A stretch of DNA of 8,326 bases from Candidatus Roizmanbacteria bacterium (lineage in GTDB: Bacteria; Patescibacteriota; Microgenomatia; UBA1406; GWC2-37-13): assembly GCA_026395475.1 (NCBI GenBank), contig JAPLYQ010000049.1, positions 1 through 8,326 on the forward strand, written 5' to 3'. The position numbers were made by a program, and so were the translations under genes. Of the stretch, positions 5,225 to 8,326 are shown one piece after another (position 1 is the stretch's first letter; each line of letters begins with the position of its first letter). The notes beneath the pieces were generated by a model. That model worked only from the letters and a program-made list of their open reading frames with translations. It searched no databases and was not told the origin of the DNA.

Positions 5225-6637
5225 ATGATTTTAGATAAATCCTCCTTTTTCCTACTCGGCATCAAAGGGACTGCTATGGCTAATATTGCCATCATGCTTT
5301 CCCAAATGGGCAAACAAGTTAGTGGTGTGGATGTAGCTGAGGAATTTATAACCGACATTTCCCTTACTAAAAATAACATTCAGTTCAGCACAGATTTTTC
5401 AGACACTGCTTCTGTTGATAATTACGAGGTATTTGTATATTCAGCCGCTCACGGGGGAGAAGAAAGCATCCTTGCAAAAGAGGCGCAAAAGAAGGGGAAA
5501 CTTCTTGTTTCTCAGCCACAGCTGATTGCAGAATTGGTCAATAAACATACAGTATCGCTCGCAGTTTCAGGATGTCATGGAAAAACCACGACTTCCTCAC
5601 TGCTTGCATGGGCTTTGACGAAGCTTGGGAAAAACCCAAGTTTCCTTATTGGCGCTCCGCCGTTTGACGGTGGTGGAGGTGGTGCAGTAACAGGATCGGA
5701 CTATTTTGTTATTGAGGCTGATGAGTATGCAGTTCACCCTCCAAAAGATAAGACTCCAAAACTATTATTTCTCCATCCTGCATATGCACTCTGTTTAAAC
5801 ATAGACTTTGACCATCCAGACGTATATGACGACCTTGAAATGACAAAAAAGACGTTTGTTCAATTCTTTTCCCAGGCACAGCATCTGGTGTTGTGTGGAG
5901 AGGATCCAGTTATTCGATCTATTCTACCCACACTTAGTCATAAGTCTATTGTGACTTATGGTTTTGAGAATACATCTGATTATTCAGCAAAATCCATAAA
6001 ATATAGCCACAAAACCACCGAATTTGAAGTATATAAAAAAGGAGAAAAACTTGGGGTCTGCAGTACTGAGCTTTCCGGTGAAAAAAATGTGCTTAACACT
6101 CTCGGCGTACTGGCACTATTACTTGAAACTGGAACCTCATTTGAGGCTGCAGTCATGAGTATACAAGGGTTTAGAGGGGCAAAAAGACGATTTGAGCAAG
6201 TATGGACCGATGGAGCAAGCTATCTTTTTGATGATTATGGTCATCATCCAGCAGAAATTGAGGCAACAATAGCCTCAGTTCGATCCCGATTTCCGGGTAA
6301 AAAGCTTCATGTCCTCTTTCAGCCTCACACATTTTCAAGAACGCAGTCTTTAAAACATGAATTTGCTATGGCTCTTTCCAAGGCTGATTTTACCTATATT
6401 GAGCCTATTTTTGCATCCGCACGGGAGCAAAAGGAGCTGTTTAAAGTAACATCATTTGACGTTGCAAACGAGGCTCAGCTCAGCACAGTAACCGCATACA
6501 ACAACCCAAAAGATTCTCTGGCCCAATTAGCCATACAAGTGCAAAAGGGCGATGTAGTGCTTACTATGGGTGCGGGGGATATTTACAAGCTAAAAGATGA
6601 TATAATTGACGTACTCAATGAAAAATCAATTCGATGA
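5225..6637 (+). CDS. murC: UDP-N-acetylmuramate--L-alanine ligase
   Basis: MurC is a cytoplasmic ATP-dependent ligase that adds L-alanine to UDP-MurNAc, the first stem-peptide step. The 470-residue length is normal. Three domains are visible. An N-terminal nucleotide/UDP-binding domain has the glycine-rich G-I-K-G-T-A-M-A (residues about 13-20). The central ATPase has G116-C-H-G-K120-T-T-T (usual form GTHGKTTT), IEADEY and NIDFDHPD. The C-terminal ligase domain has the RRFE segment, DDYGHHPAEI, QPHTFSRT and a late GAGDI. The central NIDFDHPD stretch resembles Firmicutes MurC and also Mpl, but DDYGHHP and QPHxxSRT favour MurC. A five-glycine run precedes the SDYFVIEADE strand. The start ATG 5225 is set by the frame and the adjacent -10 box. 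The gene overlaps murB by 20 bases and opens the murC-murB-murA block. Confidence 0.93.
   Translation: MILDKSSFFLLGIKGTAMANIAIMLSQMGKQVSGVDVAEEFITDISLTKNNIQFSTDFSDTASVDNYEVFVYSAAHGGEESILAKEAQKKGKLLVSQPQLIAELVNKHTVSLAVSGCHGKTTTSSLLAWALTKLGKNPSFLIGAPPFDGGGGGAVTGSDYFVIEADEYAVHPPKDKTPKLLFLHPAYALCLNIDFDHPDVYDDLEMTKKTFVQFFSQAQHLVLCGEDPVIRSILPTLSHKSIVTYGFENTSDYSAKSIKYSHKTTEFEVYKKGEKLGVCSTELSGEKNVLNTLGVLALLLETGTSFEAAVMSIQGFRGAKRRFEQVWTDGASYLFDDYGHHPAEIEATIASVRSRFPGKKLHVLFQPHTFSRTQSLKHEFAMALSKADFTYIEPIFASAREQKELFKVTSFDVANEAQLSTVTAYNNPKDSLAQLAIQVQKGDVVLTMGAGDIYKLKDDIIDVLNEKSIR
6598..6606 (+). promoter_or_regulatory. Extended -10 element (TGATATAAT) inside the murC 3' end, upstream of murB
   Basis: TG-A-TATAAT is a perfect extended -10 match in the last codons of murC. 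It leaves 11 bases before murB ATG 6618, which would give a leader of about 5 bases. TTTACA at 6582-6587 resembles a -35 but is only 13 bases away. It may serve as an internal promoter boosting murB-murA; chance in Asp/Ile codons (GAT GAT ATA ATT) cannot be excluded. Confidence 0.4.
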
Positions 6638-7556
6638 GATATTAGGCATAGGACGTGTGCAGGAGAACATTGACTTGTTCCCGTATCTTTCTATGCGTCT
6701 TCATACAATAGCACAGTATTATTTTGAGGCTCAATCGAAAGAAGATCTCATAAATGCTGTTAAAGCAACTCAAATGGCAAAAGTCCCCCTTATCATGCTT
6801 GGCGGTGGAAGTAATGCTATATTTGACCGCGCGGAAATAAAAGGTCTTGTCGTAAAAAATAATTATTCATCTATCAATGCGATAGCTGCAACCGACACAA
6901 CGGTCGATGTTGAAGTAGGATCCGGCACCAATATGGCAGTACTTGTACAGAAACTGACTGAACAAGGATTGTCAGGTCTTGAATACCATAAAGGTCTTCC
7001 TGGTACTGTAGGGGGAGCAGTATACATGAATTCAAAATGGCTTCGCCCTGTTTGTTATGTGGGTGATTATGTTGAATCGGCCCATCTTATTAACAGAGAA
7101 GGTGAAGTAAAAGTTGTTGATAAAACGTATTTTGCATTTTCATATGACTATAGTGTCTTACAAAAAACACATGAACTCTTATTGAGTATTGTGTTCCGAC
7201 TCCAAAAGAAGGATGTTGAAGTTGTGACAGAGCGTGCAAATACTTCAGTGGAATACCGAAAAAAAACTCAGCCAATAGGGGTTGCCACCTGTGGATGTTT
7301 TTTCCGCAATATTAGTGCTGAAGAACAACTAGAGCATAGCCTTCCCACAAAATCTGCAGGATATCTTATCGATAAAGCAGGAATGAAGGGTATGCAAAAA
7401 GGAAGTTTCAAAGTATCAGATGTTCATGCAAATTTTATTATCAACCAAGGGGGAGATGCAAAGCCATCTGATCTTGTCCAATTGGTGAAGCAAATAAAAG
7501 CAAAAGTTAAGGACAAGTTTGGGATTATACTGAAAGAAGAAGTAGAATCATTGTAA
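6618..7556 (+). CDS. murB: UDP-N-acetylenolpyruvoylglucosamine reductase, with altered active-site residues
   Basis: MurB is a cytoplasmic FAD enzyme that uses NADPH to reduce UDP-GlcNAc-enolpyruvate to UDP-MurNAc. The 312 residues fit the shorter type II form. The FAD domain shows G62-G-G-S-N66, then G117-L-S-G-L-E122 and G126-L-P-G-T-V-G-G-A-V135. The usual NAGAYG after this is reduced to MNSKW. The substrate domain has YRKKTQPIG, a SAGYLIDKAGMKG segment, HANFIINQGG and terminal E308-V (equivalent of E. coli E325). Two catalytic positions differ. The YRxS motif reads Y176-D177-Y-S, replacing the active-site arginine (E. coli R159). The proton-donor serine of GSxF (E. coli S229) is C227. I chose ATG 6618; TTG 6606 in frame would add four residues and lies at the end of the -10 box. 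There is no Shine-Dalgarno. The gene overlaps murC by 20 bases. Confidence 0.92.
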   Translation: MKNQFDEILGIGRVQENIDLFPYLSMRLHTIAQYYFEAQSKEDLINAVKATQMAKVPLIMLGGGSNAIFDRAEIKGLVVKNNYSSINAIAATDTTVDVEVGSGTNMAVLVQKLTEQGLSGLEYHKGLPGTVGGAVYMNSKWLRPVCYVGDYVESAHLINREGEVKVVDKTYFAFSYDYSVLQKTHELLLSIVFRLQKKDVEVVTERANTSVEYRKKTQPIGVATCGCFFRNISAEEQLEHSLPTKSAGYLIDKAGMKGMQKGSFKVSDVHANFIINQGGDAKPSDLVQLVKQIKAKVKDKFGIILKEEVESL

Positions 7557-7576
7557 ATTTGAAAAACAACCTATTT

Positions 7577-8326
7577 ATGGAAGACGCGTATTCAATTCAC
7601 GGAGGAAAACCACTGACTGGAAATGTACAACTTTCTGGCGCAAAAAATGCCGCGTTAAAAATGGTGATAGGTGCACTTTTATTTGATGGAAAAGTAACAT
7701 TGAATAATGTTCCTCGTATTCGTGATTTAGATGAACTTCTTCATCTGTTTACTGAACTTGGTGCAACAGCAGAATTTATTAATGCAAATACAGTAGTTAT
7801 AGATGGAACAGGACTGAATACAAACACTGTCGATCTTCTCCATGGGTCAAAAATTCGTTCATCATTTCTTCTTTTTGCACCACTTCTGAAAAAATTTAAA
7901 GAAGCGCACATTCCCAATCCTGGAGGATGTCGCATTGGAGCTCGCCCAATTGACCGTATTATGAATGGACTGAAAGAGTTAGGTGGAGTTGTTGAATACG
8001 ATCACGCAACGGGATATTATCATGGTAAATTGGCACAAAAAACACATGGAACGTATACATTCGAAAAACCATCCCACACAGGAACAGAATTCATGATAAT
8101 GCTTTCCGTATTTGCAGAAGGGACAGTCCACATTCACAATGCCGCACTTGAACCAGAGATTGATGATTTAATTTCCTTTTTTAACGAAGGCGGCGCGCAG
8201 ATTCACAGAGATGGGAGCTCAATTATTGTAAATGGAGTTACCTCACTTGTTCAAAAGAAGCCATACACAATCGTATCTGATCGAAACGAAGCGGTAACGT
8301 TTGCAGTGTTAGGTCTTATCACCAAA
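7577..8326 (+). CDS. murA: UDP-N-acetylglucosamine 1-carboxyvinyltransferase, 3' partial
   Basis: MurA catalyses the first committed peptidoglycan step, transfer of enolpyruvyl from PEP to UDP-GlcNAc in the cytoplasm. The frame runs 250 codons from ATG 7577 to the last base, about 60% of the usual 420 or so residues; the second half lies beyond the window. S20-G-A-K23-N24 supplies the substrate-binding Lys/Asn. K-I-R-S-S supplies an Arg equivalent to R91. P-G-G-C118-R-I-G-A-R123-P contains the PEP/fosfomycin-reactive cysteine, so fosfomycin sensitivity is expected at target level. A later S-D-R-N-E-A matches the conserved DRxE. The UDP-contact loop, usually KxSVGAT, reads K-P-S-H-T-G-T-E, with one extra residue. 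A gap of 20 bases follows murB, with no Shine-Dalgarno; TAAATT over the murB stop is a weak -10 look-alike. Co-transcription with murC-murB is likely. Confidence 0.93.
   Translation, partial: MEDAYSIHGGKPLTGNVQLSGAKNAALKMVIGALLFDGKVTLNNVPRIRDLDELLHLFTELGATAEFINANTVVIDGTGLNTNTVDLLHGSKIRSSFLLFAPLLKKFKEAHIPNPGGCRIGARPIDRIMNGLKELGGVVEYDHATGYYHGKLAQKTHGTYTFEKPSHTGTEFMIMLSVFAEGTVHIHNAALEPEIDDLISFFNEGGAQIHRDGSSIIVNGVTSLVQKKPYTIVSDRNEAVTFAVLGLITK

Noticed and set aside
5225..6637. Mpl (tripeptide-recycling ligase) instead of MurC
   Set aside because: The central domain has Mpl-like stretches, but the C-terminal DDYGHHP and QPHxxSRT motifs and the murB-murA context match MurC; Firmicutes MurC shares the NIDFDHPD form.
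7090..7275. Minus-strand open frames opposite murB and murA (7090-7275 and 7741-7935)
   Set aside because: They mirror conserved murB and murA coding sequence and show no own motifs or promoters.
1..8326. TGA read as glycine (code 25), as in some Patescibacteria
   Set aside because: TGA ends five genes at the expected family lengths and no conserved glycine position is encoded by TGA.
1..8326. CRISPR arrays, tRNA/rRNA genes, insertion sequences, phage or toxin-antitoxin modules
   Set aside because: No repeat arrays, cloverleaf-like segments, transposase frames or terminal inverted repeats were seen; the window is filled by the eight genes described.

Overview
The window is an almost gap-free, one-strand (+) stretch of an AT-rich bacterial genome (roughly 38-40% G+C by eye). 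It carries a rearranged cell-wall/division (dcw-like) cluster. In order it holds a 5'-cut ftsI-type penicillin-binding protein, murE, pgeF (yfiH family), a Na+/Ca2+-exchanger-superfamily membrane protein, a short TspO/MBR protein, murC, murB, and a 3'-cut murA that stays open to the last base. No RNA genes, CRISPR arrays, insertion sequences or minus-strand genes were seen, and no gene-free gap exceeds about 45 bases.

The most likely source is a Candidate Phyla Radiation / Patescibacteria genome, plausibly Microgenomates. This is inferred from the MurE with no N-terminal UDP-binding domain, the compact proteins, the tight or overlapping genes, the lack of Shine-Dalgarno sites and the divergent MurB and MurA motifs. 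TGA ends five of the seven genes whose stop is visible (ftsI, murE, pgeF, the exchanger and murC) and never appears in frame, so the TGA-as-glycine code of Gracilibacteria/Absconditabacteria is excluded.

The layout falls into four blocks. Block 1 (1-3534) is ftsI-murE-pgeF, joined by a 4-base ATGA overlap and a 20-base overlap. Block 2 (3565-4743) is the exchanger-like protein, with its own -10 box and an intrinsic terminator over its stop codon. Block 3 (4782-5180) is tspO with an extended -10 promoter just after that terminator. Block 4 (5225-8326) is murC-murB-murA, with a 20-base overlap and then a 20-base gap. The two membrane-protein genes therefore look like an independently transcribed insert inside the wall cluster.

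The wall genes form one route. MurA and MurB make UDP-MurNAc, MurC adds residue 1 of the stem peptide, MurE adds residue 3, PgeF removes wrongly incorporated serine at residue 1, and the FtsI-type transpeptidase cross-links septal peptidoglycan. MraY, MurG, FtsW, MurD, MurF and Ddl are not in this window.

The most interesting non-coding signal is that the hexamer TATAAT occurs four times on the + strand by my reading, each time within 23 bases upstream of a start codon (murE, exchanger, murC, murB). Recognisable Shine-Dalgarno sequences are absent. This points to leaderless or very-short-leader transcription. I did not find a wholly new multi-gene system. The other noteworthy points are altered active-site or substrate motifs in MurB, MurE and MurA and a TspO lacking its first helix.
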